Assembly: GCF_026191915.1 (NCBI RefSeq)
Contig: NZ_JAIMBY010000003.1
Location: 124,001 to 188,000 of the forward strand
Length of the DNA stretch: 64,000 nucleotides
Origin: Acidiphilium sp. PA
Lineage (GTDB): Bacteria; Pseudomonadota; Alphaproteobacteria; Acetobacterales; Acetobacteraceae
Direction: 5' to 3'
The notes below the pieces were generated by a model. The model did not search any database and was not told where the DNA came from. It worked only from the letters and a program-made list of their open reading frames with translations. Shown one piece after another: positions 55,278 through 63,292 of this stretch. Numbering within the stretch: the first letter of the stretch is position 1; every line of letters starts with the position of its first letter. A program made the translations under genes and the position numbers.

Positions 55278-55301
55278 CGCCGCCGTTCCTCTCGCAATCC
55301 A

Positions 55302-56048
55302 TCATTGGGCATCCCGGTTGAAAAACGCGCGCACCGTCGGGTGCGTGCTCGATTGCTGCAAATCGCGCGGTTCCCCGAGCGCGATCATGCCGCGCGCCGC
55401 GCGATCGAGCATGACACACCGGTCCGCGATCGCGAAAATCGACTGCAACTCATGCGTGACCACCACGAACGTGCAATCCAGCGTCGCCCGCAAATCCAAA
55501 ATCAACCGATCGAGCCCCGCCCCGGTGATCGGATCGAGCCCGGCCGAAGGCTCATCGAGAAACAAAATCGGCGGGTCCAGCGCCAGCGCGCGGGCAATCG
55601 CCGCCCGCTTCGCCATGCCGCCCGAAATCTCGGAGGGCAGCAAATTCACCGCCTCGGCCAGCCCGACCATCGCGAGCTTGATGCGCGCAATCTCCGCCCG
55701 CGCGCGGGCCGGCAAATCCGTGAACATCACCAGCGGCAACATCACGTTCTCCAGCAGCGTCATCGAACCGAACAGCGCGCCCGACTGAAACATCACGCCA
55801 ATCTCGCGCCGCACCGCCGCCACCCGCGCCACCACATCATGGCCGCCCACGGTGATCCGCCCCTTGGTCGGCGTCAGCAGCCCGATCATCTGGTTGAGCA
55901 GCGTCGATTTCCCACACCCCGACCCGCCGAGCACCACGAACACCTCGCCGGTCGCGACCGTAAAACTCACATCCTCGAAAATCACCCGCCCGCCGAAACT
56001 CTGCCCGGCGTGATCCACCACGATCGCCGGCGCCCCCGCGCCGCTCAC
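55302..56048 (-). CDS. mlaF: ABC transporter ATP-binding protein, MlaF type (second system)
   Basis: 248 residues from GTG 56048, which overlaps the permease stop as GTGA. The longer frame upstream is shadow. Walker A is LGGSGCGKSTLLN, the signature ISGGMAKRAAIARAL, and Walker B ends FLDEPSAGLDP. 'GVMFQSGALFGSMTLLENVMLP' is typical of the MlaF group. It powers the second Mla-like lipid transporter. Clearly different in sequence from the ATPase at 4967-5746, so not a recent copy. Confidence 0.9.
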   Translation of the reverse strand: MSGAGAPAIVVDHAGQSFGGRVIFEDVSFTVATGEVFVVLGGSGCGKSTLLNQMIGLLTPTKGRITVGGHDVVARVAAVRREIGVMFQSGALFGSMTLLENVMLPLVMFTDLPARARAEIARIKLAMVGLAEAVNLLPSEISGGMAKRAAIARALALDPPILFLDEPSAGLDPITGAGLDRLILDLRATLDCTFVVVTHELQSIFAIADRCVMLDRAARGMIALGEPRDLQQSSTHPTVRAFFNRDAQ

Positions 56049-57133
56049 AGGCCCAGCCGATAAAAAATCACGGCGAACAACCCATCGAGCAGAATCGTCA
56101 CCACGATGCCACCCACCACCGCCGATGTCGCCGCCTCGCCCACCGCGCGCGGCCCGCCCCCCGCGGTCAACCCCGCCCGGCACCCGATCAACCCGATCGC
56201 CGCGCCAAACACCACCGCCTTGAACAGACCGAGCAACAGATCATACGGCCCGGTCGCCATCTGGATCTGATTGAGAATCGCCGACGGCGGAAACCCCAGG
56301 ATCATCATCACCAGCCCCATGCCCAGCACCCCGGCAATGTCCACCCCCAGCGCCAGGGCCGGCATCACCACCATCGCCGCCGCCATCCGGGGGATCACCA
56401 GCATCGTCTCGGCGTCGATCCCCATGGTCGTCAGCGCCGCCACCTCTTCGTTGACCACCATGGTGCCCAATTCGGCCGCGAAGGCCGACCCGGTCCGCCC
56501 CGCCAGAATAACCGCTCCCAGCAGCGGCCCCAGCTCGCGAAACAACGACAGCGACACCAGCGCCGCCACATAAATATCCGCCCCGAACTGGCGCATGGGA
56601 ATCGCCGACTGGAACGCGAGGATCATCCCGATCAGAAATCCCATCATCCCCACCAGCGGCATCGCCTGCGTTCCCGCCCGCTCCACCAGCCGGAAAAAAT
56701 TACCCCCGCGCAAAAACCGCAGCTTGCCCGGCAGGCTCAGCGTCGCCAGAATCGTCTCGCCGAAAAAAGTCACCCGGATCAGGAACGTCTGCCACACGCT
56801 GGTGCGCGTCACCGTCCGCGCCGGCACTTTCGCCGTCACCCCGTTCGGCACCGCCGCGCGCAACCGCGCCATCAGCTGCGTCGGCTTCTCGCCCAGCCCG
56901 CGCCACTCGATCCGCCCCGGATGATCCCGCTCCAGCGCCAGCAGCAGCGCGGCCCCCGATGTATCGACCAGCTCAGCCCCGGCAACATCGATCGCAAGCC
57001 CATCCCCCGCGCGCCGCGCCGCATCCACCGCGCGCGTCCACACCGGGGCCAACGCCGTCGCAGTCAGCGGCCCGGCCAGGCTGATCACCGTGCCGCCGCC
57101 CTCGTTGGAAACCTCAAGCCGAACCGCCGTCAT
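56045..57133 (-). CDS. mlaE: MlaE family permease with N-terminal STAS domain (second system)
   Basis: 362 residues from ATG 57133, which overlaps the terC stop by 4 bp; ATG 57142 is an alternative. Residues ~1-95 are a STAS domain like MlaB (VISLAGPLTATALAPVWTRA, 'IDVAGAELVDTSGAALLLAL'). The permease follows ('FLIGMILAFQSAIPMRQFGA', 'LFRELGPLLGAVILAGRTGSA'). The MlaB function is therefore fused in cis, as in several alphaproteobacteria. It forms the core transporter with the overlapping mlaF and downstream mlaD. Confidence 0.9.
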   Translation of the reverse strand: MTAVRLEVSNEGGGTVISLAGPLTATALAPVWTRAVDAARRAGDGLAIDVAGAELVDTSGAALLLALERDHPGRIEWRGLGEKPTQLMARLRAAVPNGVTAKVPARTVTRTSVWQTFLIRVTFFGETILATLSLPGKLRFLRGGNFFRLVERAGTQAMPLVGMMGFLIGMILAFQSAIPMRQFGADIYVAALVSLSLFRELGPLLGAVILAGRTGSAFAAELGTMVVNEEVAALTTMGIDAETMLVIPRMAAAMVVMPALALGVDIAGVLGMGLVMMILGFPPSAILNQIQMATGPYDLLLGLFKAVVFGAAIGLIGCRAGLTAGGGPRAVGEAATSAVVGGIVVTILLDGLFAVIFYRLGL

Positions 57134-57741
57134 CCGAGCCATGCAGGCAGGTGCAATCCCATATGATGGGCGACCTGCAGGCCGCCGGCGTGAATCATCG
57201 TCATTGCCACATATAGCACGATGGCGAGCCCAACCCAGACCAGCCAGCGATGCCGCGTCAACAAGCGCGCGACGATATTCGCCGCCAGCCCCATCAAGGC
57301 GACCGAAAACACCAGCCCGCCCGCCAGCAGCCACGGATGATCGCGCGCCGCCCCGGCCACCGCCAGCACATTGTCCAGACTCATCGACAGATCGGCAATC
57401 ACGATCCGGATCGCCGCATCCCGCAACCGCGACGGCGCCGCCTCATGCAAAGCGAGCGGCTGGCGCCGAAACTCCCGCCACGATTTCCACGCGACGTACA
57501 AAAGCAAAATCCCGCCCGCCAACGTCAGCCCGATCACCGCCAGCAGCCGCAACGCCACCAGCGCCAACCCGATCCGAATGACCGTCGCCGCCCCCACCCC
57601 GATCAAAATCGCCTGCCGCTGCTGCGCCTTCGGCAACCGCGCGACCGCCAACCCGATCACGATCGCATTGTCCCCGGCCAACACCAGATCGATCAGCAAA
57701 ACCTGGGCCAGAACGGCGAGATCGGCGAGAGCCATGTTCAT
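57130..57741 (-). CDS. TerC family membrane protein
   Basis: A 203-residue, seven-helix protein of the YjbE/TerC type. The paired acidic motifs DLVLAGDNAIVIGLA and 'ADLSMSLDNVLAVAGAARDH' are intact. Members are linked to metal ion (manganese) export or tellurite resistance. Its stop overlaps the start of the second mlaE, so it appears to be the first gene of that operon. This pairing with lipid transport is unusual and worth noting. ATG 57735 is an alternative start. Confidence 0.88.
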   Translation of the reverse strand: MNMALADLAVLAQVLLIDLVLAGDNAIVIGLAVARLPKAQQRQAILIGVGAATVIRIGLALVALRLLAVIGLTLAGGILLLYVAWKSWREFRRQPLALHEAAPSRLRDAAIRIVIADLSMSLDNVLAVAGAARDHPWLLAGGLVFSVALMGLAANIVARLLTRHRWLVWVGLAIVLYVAMTMIHAGGLQVAHHMGLHLPAWLG

Positions 57742-57996
57742 GCCGCGTCGTTCGCGGTTGCGCCGCTGGTTGTCAACCGGAATGCCAGGGCAGGGACAGG
57801 GGCGGAAACAGGGGCACGGACAGGGACAAGGGCGGGAAAATCGTCTCTCTCGTGAACAACAAAGCAGGAAAACACCGTGTGCCTTCGCGCCCGTGCCGGC
57901 AGGCCGCCCCCAACACCAATTCGTTTACCGGTTCTTGAGACCTTCATGATAGCAGACCGAAATCTCCGATGAGTCCGAACCCGAGGGGCGCGACCG
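57742..57996. other. divergent intergenic region between terC and a diguanylate cyclase gene
   Basis: 255 bp. It contains short tandem GGGACAGGG-like purine repeats at about 57786-57835. A very degenerate resemblance to the A/T-run repeat follows (57841-57880). No gene or clear promoter was recognised. Confidence 0.3.
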
Positions 57997-59118
57997 ATGA
58001 AGACCGCTTCCGCAACGGCGGACCAGTCGAGCCAGGCGGACGCGCCAGACCCCGCGCGCGGGTCCGCGATCGCGAAAAACAACTGGCTCGTACTCGCCCG
58101 CATCATTATCGTCGCGGGGCTCGACGATCTGCTGTTCGTGCCGTTCTTCCTCCTCGAGCATTCACGCGCCCAGGCCGCGATGAACCTGTGCAGCGCCGGT
58201 CTCTACGCCCTCAGCTACAATCTGCTCAAACGCAGGCACAACCGCCCCGCGATCATGCTCATCTGGGCCGAGGTGTTCGGCCACGCCACCATCGGCACCC
58301 TGCTCAGCGGCTGGGAAAGCGGCTATTACTATTATTTCCTGATGTTCGTGCCGACGGTTGCAATCAGTCTGCCGCGCCAACGCGCCATCATCCTGATCGG
58401 CTGTCTATGGGCCTATTTCATCGCCCTGATGATCCTCGGCGCCACCCTGCACCCGCTCGCACCGATCAACCACACCGCGCTCCTGTTCCTCCAGGGCTAC
58501 AACGTCACGGTCCTGATCGGCATGGTCACCTATTTCACCCTGATGTACCGCCGCCTCGCGATCAGCGCCGAACAGAAACTCAAACGCCTCGCCACCACCG
58601 ATCCGCTGACCGGCTTGTTCAACCGCCGCTCCACCGTCGAAATGGCCGCAAACTGCGTCGCCGCGGTCACGCGCGGCGGCGGCGATCTGTCGTTCATCCT
58701 GGCCGATATCGATCATTTCAAGAGCATCAACGACAAATTCGGCCACAGCGCGGGCGATGCCATCCTGACCGCCGTGGCGGCAAAGCTGCGCGAGCTGGTC
58801 CGCGCCCAGGATGTCCTGGCCCGCTGGGGCGGCGAAGAGTTTCTCGTCATCCTGCCCGATACGCCGATCGAAGGCGCCGCCGAACTCGCCACCCGGTTTC
58901 AGGAAAGCCTGACCGCCTTCAACCTGCAAATCGGCGAACACCGCGTCAGCATCAGCCTGACCATGGGCGTCAGCACACGCGCCCCCGGCGAATCCTTCGA
59001 TGCCGCCGTCGCCCGCGCCGATCAGGCCCTCTACCGCGGCAAAGAGCTGGGACGAAACCGTATCATCCTCGATACCGGCAACACCGCGCCACGCCAGGAC
59101 AAGGACACGGCGGCGTAG
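57997..59118 (+). CDS. membrane-bound diguanylate cyclase (GGDEF)
   Basis: 373 residues. Six hydrophobic segments (from WLVLARIIIVAGLDDLLFVP to YNVTVLIGMVTYFTLMYRRL) resemble a MASE-type sensor. The GGDEF domain follows: TTDPLTGLFNRRSTVEMAAN, metal site 'FILADIDHFKSINDKFGHSAGD', active site RWGGEEFLVILPD. It should produce cyclic di-GMP. It differs from the cyclase at 10-11.5 kb. Full pair of the palindromic repeat directly downstream. Confidence 0.88.
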   Translation: MKTASATADQSSQADAPDPARGSAIAKNNWLVLARIIIVAGLDDLLFVPFFLLEHSRAQAAMNLCSAGLYALSYNLLKRRHNRPAIMLIWAEVFGHATIGTLLSGWESGYYYYFLMFVPTVAISLPRQRAIILIGCLWAYFIALMILGATLHPLAPINHTALLFLQGYNVTVLIGMVTYFTLMYRRLAISAEQKLKRLATTDPLTGLFNRRSTVEMAANCVAAVTRGGGDLSFILADIDHFKSINDKFGHSAGDAILTAVAAKLRELVRAQDVLARWGGEEFLVILPDTPIEGAAELATRFQESLTAFNLQIGEHRVSISLTMGVSTRAPGESFDAAVARADQALYRGKELGRNRIILDTGNTAPRQDKDTAA

Positions 59119-59126
59119 CTCGTCTT

Positions 59127-59244
59127 TCTTGCGAACAAAAAAGAACCAGAAAAACTTCACCAATCCGAGCCCGTGCCGCCTCAAACACCCGTGCCCCCGA
59201 GTCAAAAAGTTTTTTGCTTCTTTTTTCCAAAAAAGAAGCCTTCC
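59127..59244. repeat. A/T-run palindromic repeat, full pair
   Basis: Left unit CTTTCTTGCGAACAAAAAAGAAC, centre CCGAGCCCGTGCCGC then ACACCCGTGCCCCCGAG, right unit GTTTTTTGCTTCTTTTTTCC then AAAAAAGAAGC. It lies between the diguanylate cyclase gene and purB on the same strand. Confidence 0.87.
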
Positions 59245-59319
59245 CTTTTCCCGCAGGCCCACCCCCTTGCCAACCCAGGCGCCCCCGCCCAAAACCGCCG
59301 CGCGAGCAAGGAGACCCCG

Positions 59320-60654
59320 ATGGTACCGCGTTATTCCCGCCCCCTCATGGTGGCAATCTGGCAGGATCTGAACCGCTACCGCATCTGGTTCGAAATCGAG
59401 GCGCTGGCCGCCGAAGCCATGGTCGCCACCGGCGATGTCCCCGCCGCCGCCGCCGCCGCCATCCGCACCCGCGGCGGCGCCGCGATCGCCGCGATGTCCG
59501 AGGCCGATGTCGCCAAAATCGCCGACATCGAAGCCGTCACCCGCCACGACGTCATCGCCTTCCTCACCTGGCTCGCCGAGCCGATCGGGCCGGACAGCCG
59601 GTTCGTCCACCTCGGCATGACCAGCTCCGATGTGCTGGACACCTGCCTCGCCGTCCAGCTCACCCAGGCGACCGACCTCCTCCTCCAGGGCATCGATGCC
59701 GTCATGGCGGCGCTGAAAAAACGCGCGCTCGAACACAAACTCACACCCACCATCGGCCGTAGCCACGGCATCCACGCCGAACCCACCAGCTTCGGCCTCA
59801 AACTCGCCGGCCACTACGCCGAATTCGCCCGCAACCGCGCTCGCCTGCGCACCGCACGCACCGAAATCGCCACCTGCGCCATCTCCGGCGCCGTCGGCAC
59901 CTTCGCTCATCTCGACCCGCGCATCGAAGCCCACGTCGCCACCCATCTCGGCCTCGCGGTCGAACCGGTCTCGACCCAGATCATCCCGCGCGACCGCCAC
60001 GCCGCCTATTTCTGCACCCTCGCGGTCATCGCCTCCGGCATCGAACGCCTCGCCACCGAAATCCGCCACCTCCAGCGCTCGGAAGTCCGCGAAGCCGAAG
60101 AGTTCTTCCACCCCGGCCAGAAAGGCTCGTCGGCCATGCCGCACAAGCGCAACCCGGTCCTGTCGGAAAACCTCACCGGCCTCGCCCGCATCGTGCGCGG
60201 CTACGCACTCCCCGCCCTAGAAAACGTCACCCTCTGGCACGAGCGCGACATCAGCCACTCCTCGGTCGAACGCGTCATCGCCCCCGACGCCACCATCACA
60301 CTCGACTTCGCCCTGCATCGCCTCGCGGGCATGATCGACAAACTGACCATCTACCCCGACCGTATGACCGAAAACCTCGAAAGCCTCGGCGGCGTCGTCC
60401 ACTCCGGCGAAATTCTCCTCCTGCTCGCCCGCTCCGGCATCTCGCGCGAAGATTCCTATAAAATCATCCAGCGCAACGCCATGGCCACCTGGACCACCCT
60501 CGGCCACCCCGACGCCAAACGCTTCCGCGACCACCTCCTCGCCGACCCCGAGGTCGCCGGCCGCATCACCCCCGAAGCCATCGACACCGCCATGAACCCG
60601 AACCTGCACCTCGCCCGGATCGACACGATTTTCGAGCGGGTGTTTCAGGAATAG
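59320..60654 (+). CDS. purB: adenylosuccinate lyase
   Basis: 444 residues from the ATG at 59320, with an AAGGAG ribosome site; the longer frame runs through the repeat and is rejected. Family blocks are MTSSDVLDTCLAVQL, 'TIGRSHGIHAEPTSFGLKLA' and the signature loop GSSAMPHKRNPVLSENL. It acts twice in purine synthesis, splitting SAICAR and adenylosuccinate. It is separate from purQL, which lie 37 kb away. Full length. Confidence 0.96.
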   Translation: MVPRYSRPLMVAIWQDLNRYRIWFEIEALAAEAMVATGDVPAAAAAAIRTRGGAAIAAMSEADVAKIADIEAVTRHDVIAFLTWLAEPIGPDSRFVHLGMTSSDVLDTCLAVQLTQATDLLLQGIDAVMAALKKRALEHKLTPTIGRSHGIHAEPTSFGLKLAGHYAEFARNRARLRTARTEIATCAISGAVGTFAHLDPRIEAHVATHLGLAVEPVSTQIIPRDRHAAYFCTLAVIASGIERLATEIRHLQRSEVREAEEFFHPGQKGSSAMPHKRNPVLSENLTGLARIVRGYALPALENVTLWHERDISHSSVERVIAPDATITLDFALHRLAGMIDKLTIYPDRMTENLESLGGVVHSGEILLLLARSGISREDSYKIIQRNAMATWTTLGHPDAKRFRDHLLADPEVAGRITPEAIDTAMNPNLHLARIDTIFERVFQE

Positions 60655-60660
60655 GGAAAG

Positions 60661-60699
60661 TAAGGCTTCTTTTTTGGTAAAAAGAAGCAAAAAACTTTG
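60661..60699 (+). repeat. A/T-run palindromic repeat, half copy after purB
   Basis: GGCTTCTTTTTTGGTAAAAAGAAGC followed by AAAAAACTTTGGG. It starts 6 bp after the purB stop codon and could serve as its terminator. Confidence 0.78.
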
Positions 60700-60840
60700 G
60701 GTGATCAGGAACCGGGGTGGAGGCACAAACAGCTTCATCCGGTCGTCCGCGCATGGCGCCGCCCACCATCACCGCCACCCTCGCCGCGAGCCTGTATAAC
60801 GCCCGGCGCGGCCTCGGCAGCGAAACCAGTCTGCACCTCA

Positions 60841-60860
60841 TTGTCGTTGGTCGACGACAA
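60841..60860 (+). promoter_or_regulatory. dyad, possible activator site for the sigma-54 promoter
   Basis: TTGTCGT-TGGTCG-ACGACAA, perfect 7-bp arms with a 6-bp spacer. Its centre is about 125 bp upstream of the expected transcription start of the sigma-54 promoter, in the range where enhancer-binding proteins act. Confidence 0.5.
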
Positions 60861-60948
60861 CGGCCCCCGATACGCCCTCGAGTGTCGGAATCTTTTACAT
60901 CTAAATTATTGTACGCGCTTATGTCATTGTTTTTACTGAAATGAAAAA

Positions 60949-60966
60949 TTGGCACGTAAATTGCAA
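60949..60966 (+). promoter_or_regulatory. sigma-54 (RpoN) -24/-12 promoter
   Basis: TTGGCACG-TAAA-TTGCAA: the GG and GC dinucleotides are separated by exactly 10 bp and all consensus positions match. Transcription should start near 60975-60977, about 47 bp before the PEP-CTERM gene start. PEP-CTERM genes in other bacteria are known to be under the RpoN-dependent PrsK/PrsR system. Confidence 0.88.
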
Positions 60967-61022
60967 TATTCCGATTACGGTTGTGCATAATTGCATGCTC
61001 GATACAACGGAAGGTTAATTGA

Positions 61023-61703
61023 ATGCGAAATTTGAAAAAACTGCTTCTCCTGACGGCCACGTCAATGTCGATGGCCATCGTCAGCCTCGGCGCCGCTCAG
61101 GCCGGAACGATCGATGTGGTCTGGAACTTTGTCGGTAGCAACCGCAGCCTTGGACACACTTATACCTACGCAAGCACCCCCGTCCTCAACCCGCCGATCG
61201 ACATCACCGCGACCGGCTATACCAAGGCCGACGGCAACCGCTATAAGTTCCAGGATCTCTACGGCAAAGACCAGGGGTCGGGCGAACAAGGCGTCGGCCT
61301 GACCAACGATCCCTCCGGTGATCACGAAATCACGCCCGGCAGCTTCATCCAGCTAGACCTGATCAATCTGGCCAGTTCCTCACAGATCACCAGCATGGCG
61401 CTCAGCTTCCAGGCCGGCAGCACGAGCGGCAACGACGAATGGGCGGTCTACGGCTCCAACGTCGCCGGAAAACTGAGCACGCACCAACTCGCCACCGGCA
61501 CCAACGACAACCTGATCGGCAATCTCGCCGGCAACATCATCGGCACCTACCGCTATCTCGACGTCACCGCCCTCAGCGGCAACATCCTGCTGGCCGAAGT
61601 GGACAACAAGGTGAACGTCCCGGAACCCGGCTCGCTCGCCTTGCTTGGCACAGGCCTGATCGGTCTCGGCGTGGTGCTCCGCCGCCGCCGCAAAACCGCC
61701 TGA
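61023..61703 (+). CDS. PEP-CTERM sorting domain-containing protein
   Basis: A 226-residue exported protein with a signal peptide (MRNLKKLLLLTATSMSMAIV, cleaved after AQA near residue 27). The C-terminal sorting signal is NVPEPGSLALLGTGLIGLG, then a helix and RRRRK. Exosortase should process it at the membrane for surface or biofilm matrix delivery. The body is low in Cys and rich in Gly/Ser/Thr/Asn, with no recognised domain. It is preceded by a sigma-54 promoter. No exosortase gene is present in the window. Confidence 0.9.
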   Translation: MRNLKKLLLLTATSMSMAIVSLGAAQAGTIDVVWNFVGSNRSLGHTYTYASTPVLNPPIDITATGYTKADGNRYKFQDLYGKDQGSGEQGVGLTNDPSGDHEITPGSFIQLDLINLASSSQITSMALSFQAGSTSGNDEWAVYGSNVAGKLSTHQLATGTNDNLIGNLAGNIIGTYRYLDVTALSGNILLAEVDNKVNVPEPGSLALLGTGLIGLGVVLRRRRKTA

Positions 61704-62012
61704 TCCGCCCCTCCGCGCGCGGTGCGTCCCAATCATCGGGCCGCACCGCCTGCCTGCATTGCAGCGACCAACGGGTCATGACGCGGGCGGGCGGGGTAAG
61801 CGGGCGGCGCAAGGCTCATTTTTGAAAAAAAGAACCAAAAAACTTTTTTGAATTTGGGCGTCCGGCGTGGGGGAAGGCTACCGTGACCTAACCAACGTGC
61901 TCGGCGTAAACAGCCGGCCGGATTTCACCATGAACGAACGTTCGGACGCCACGGCACCACCATGGCTGGCCGACAAGTTACATCACCAACGAGCCGCCCG
62001 GCCGGTGATTGC
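61704..62012. other. intergenic region between two convergent PEP-CTERM genes
   Basis: About 309 bp with no supported gene. It holds a half copy of the A/T-run repeat (separate entry). The rest is mixed composition with no hairpin of note. Confidence 0.4.
61811..61856 (+). repeat. A/T-run palindromic repeat, half copy
   Basis: GGCTCATTTTTGAAAAAAAGAACC then AAAAAACTTTTTTGAATTTGGG. It matches the left-half unit with a damaged first arm and lies between the convergent PEP-CTERM genes. Confidence 0.7.
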
Positions 62013-62981
62013 TCAGGTTTGTGTCCGGCGGCGGCGGACCAGACCCAGCGCCACCACACCGGCACCCAGCAAGGTCAGCGAAGCCGGCTCAGGAACGTCG
62101 CTGGGCGGCTGCGTCGGCACCAACATGAAAGTGACGAGCCCATCACCGCCTGTGAATTCATTGAACACGCTCGATAAGGACAGCGTCGTCACATCCGCAG
62201 CCAGAAACGAGACGCCGCCATGGCCGAGGTCGCCACTTCCACCGGCACCGCCGATGTAACCGCCACCGCCGCCGGCACCCCAGCCACCGCCACCGCCACC
62301 GCCATAACCTCCATTGCCACCATGACCGCCAGGACTGCCATTGGACGCTGCGAACACTGCGCCCGCACCGCCGGTGCCGGTTCCACTCACCGTCCCGGAC
62401 CCTCCGTTCTGACCGTAGTTCCCGCCGGCACCGCCATTACCGAACGGGTTCGTAGACCCTGTGCCAAAACCACCACCGCCACCGCCATGGTTGTATCCAC
62501 CTGCACCGCCTGCACCAGCAACGCCCGATGCCGCAGCACCGCTACCATTCTGGCCATTCAAACCGGTGCCCGCGCCACCACCACCGCCGCCGCCTGCAAT
62601 GACGAGCGGTGTCAACGCTGTTTGCCCGGCCAGGACCACGAAACTCCCACCGCCGCCGCCGCCAAGCCCATTAATGCCGATACCGCCGGCCCCGCCGACC
62701 AGAATATCCAGAATTGTCCCCGCGCTGAGTTCGACCTGCCCCCCAATCGCGGCACCAAGGCCACCCAGCCCGCCGCCCTGAGTAGAGCCACCATCGGCGC
62801 CATACGCCGCGATGTCGTACAAACCCGTCTGGCCCACGGTCTCAGTAGCAATCTGCCCGGAATACGAAATATTCGTCGTCCCGGTACCAATCACGCCCGC
62901 CAGGGCGGCCGAGGCAAACATCACGGAGGCCACCACCCCTGGAAGAACCACAGCGACGAGACGCCGACACTTTAACTTCAT
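62013..62981 (-). CDS. glycine-rich PEP-CTERM sorting domain-containing protein
   Basis: 322 residues. The signal peptide ends near ALA (residue ~28). A long Gly-rich region covers roughly residues 65-260 (GGAGGIGINGLGGGGGGSFV, 'GAGGAGGYNHGGGGGGFGTG'), resembling glycine-rich surface proteins. The sorting signal DVPEPASLTLLGAGVVALGL, then VRRRRTQT, ends the protein. Likely a surface or matrix protein delivered by the same exosortase as its neighbour. It is convergent to the first PEP-CTERM gene, so they are not one operon. I saw no sigma-54 site upstream of it. Confidence 0.88.
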   Translation of the reverse strand: MKLKCRRLVAVVLPGVVASVMFASAALAGVIGTGTTNISYSGQIATETVGQTGLYDIAAYGADGGSTQGGGLGGLGAAIGGQVELSAGTILDILVGGAGGIGINGLGGGGGGSFVVLAGQTALTPLVIAGGGGGGGAGTGLNGQNGSGAAASGVAGAGGAGGYNHGGGGGGFGTGSTNPFGNGGAGGNYGQNGGSGTVSGTGTGGAGAVFAASNGSPGGHGGNGGYGGGGGGGWGAGGGGGYIGGAGGSGDLGHGGVSFLAADVTTLSLSSVFNEFTGGDGLVTFMLVPTQPPSDVPEPASLTLLGAGVVALGLVRRRRTQT

Positions 62982-63292
62982 GATAATTCCCCTTCTTATC
63001 TTTGGTGGCCTGCATCGAGACGGTATCGATCACAAGTTCGACGGCTTAATCGGACGCGTAACGATCTCTAAATTCCACGCGGTCAATGGTCAATGGCAAT
63101 CGGTCACGACGGGCACCGATCGGCAGAATAATAATCGGCCAACGACCAAGAAAAAATAAGCATAAGATCAATATGTGAGACGTCTAGAGAAATGATCCGG
63201 CTTGTTCGACCAGACGCACGGACGAATGCCTGCTCCAACAAGCCAACGCCGACCTCTGCGCGTCAGAACGACATATAGTTGCAAAAAACCCC
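62982..63292. other. AT-richer intergenic region, no gene recognised
   Basis: About 310 bp. It should hold the promoter of the Gly-rich PEP-CTERM gene (minus strand). It has a short tandem GGTCAATGGTCAATGG (about 63081-63096). Composition is clearly lower in GC than the genes around it. I found no perfect sigma-54 site on either strand here. Confidence 0.4.

Larger units (their letters stand above)
60700..61022. other. intergenic region upstream of the first PEP-CTERM gene
   Basis: About 320 bp. The first half is GC-rich with no gene. The second half is AT-rich and holds a dyad at 60841-60860 and a sigma-54 promoter at 60949-60966 (separate entries), then a GGAAGG ribosome site. Small frames here lack support. 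Confidence 0.5.

Noticed and set aside
57841-57880. Possible eleventh copy of the A/T-run palindromic repeat
   Set aside because: CTCTCTCGTGAACAACAAAGCAGG-type similarity is too weak to separate from chance.
62200-62820. Possible CRISPR-like or tandem repeat array
   Set aside because: The short repeated pattern is the Gly codon bias of the glycine-rich PEP-CTERM gene. Units are irregular in length and there are no spacers.
62982-63292. Sigma-54 promoter for the glycine-rich PEP-CTERM gene
   Set aside because: I checked GG-N10-GC spacing on the minus strand across this region and found no site with both elements.
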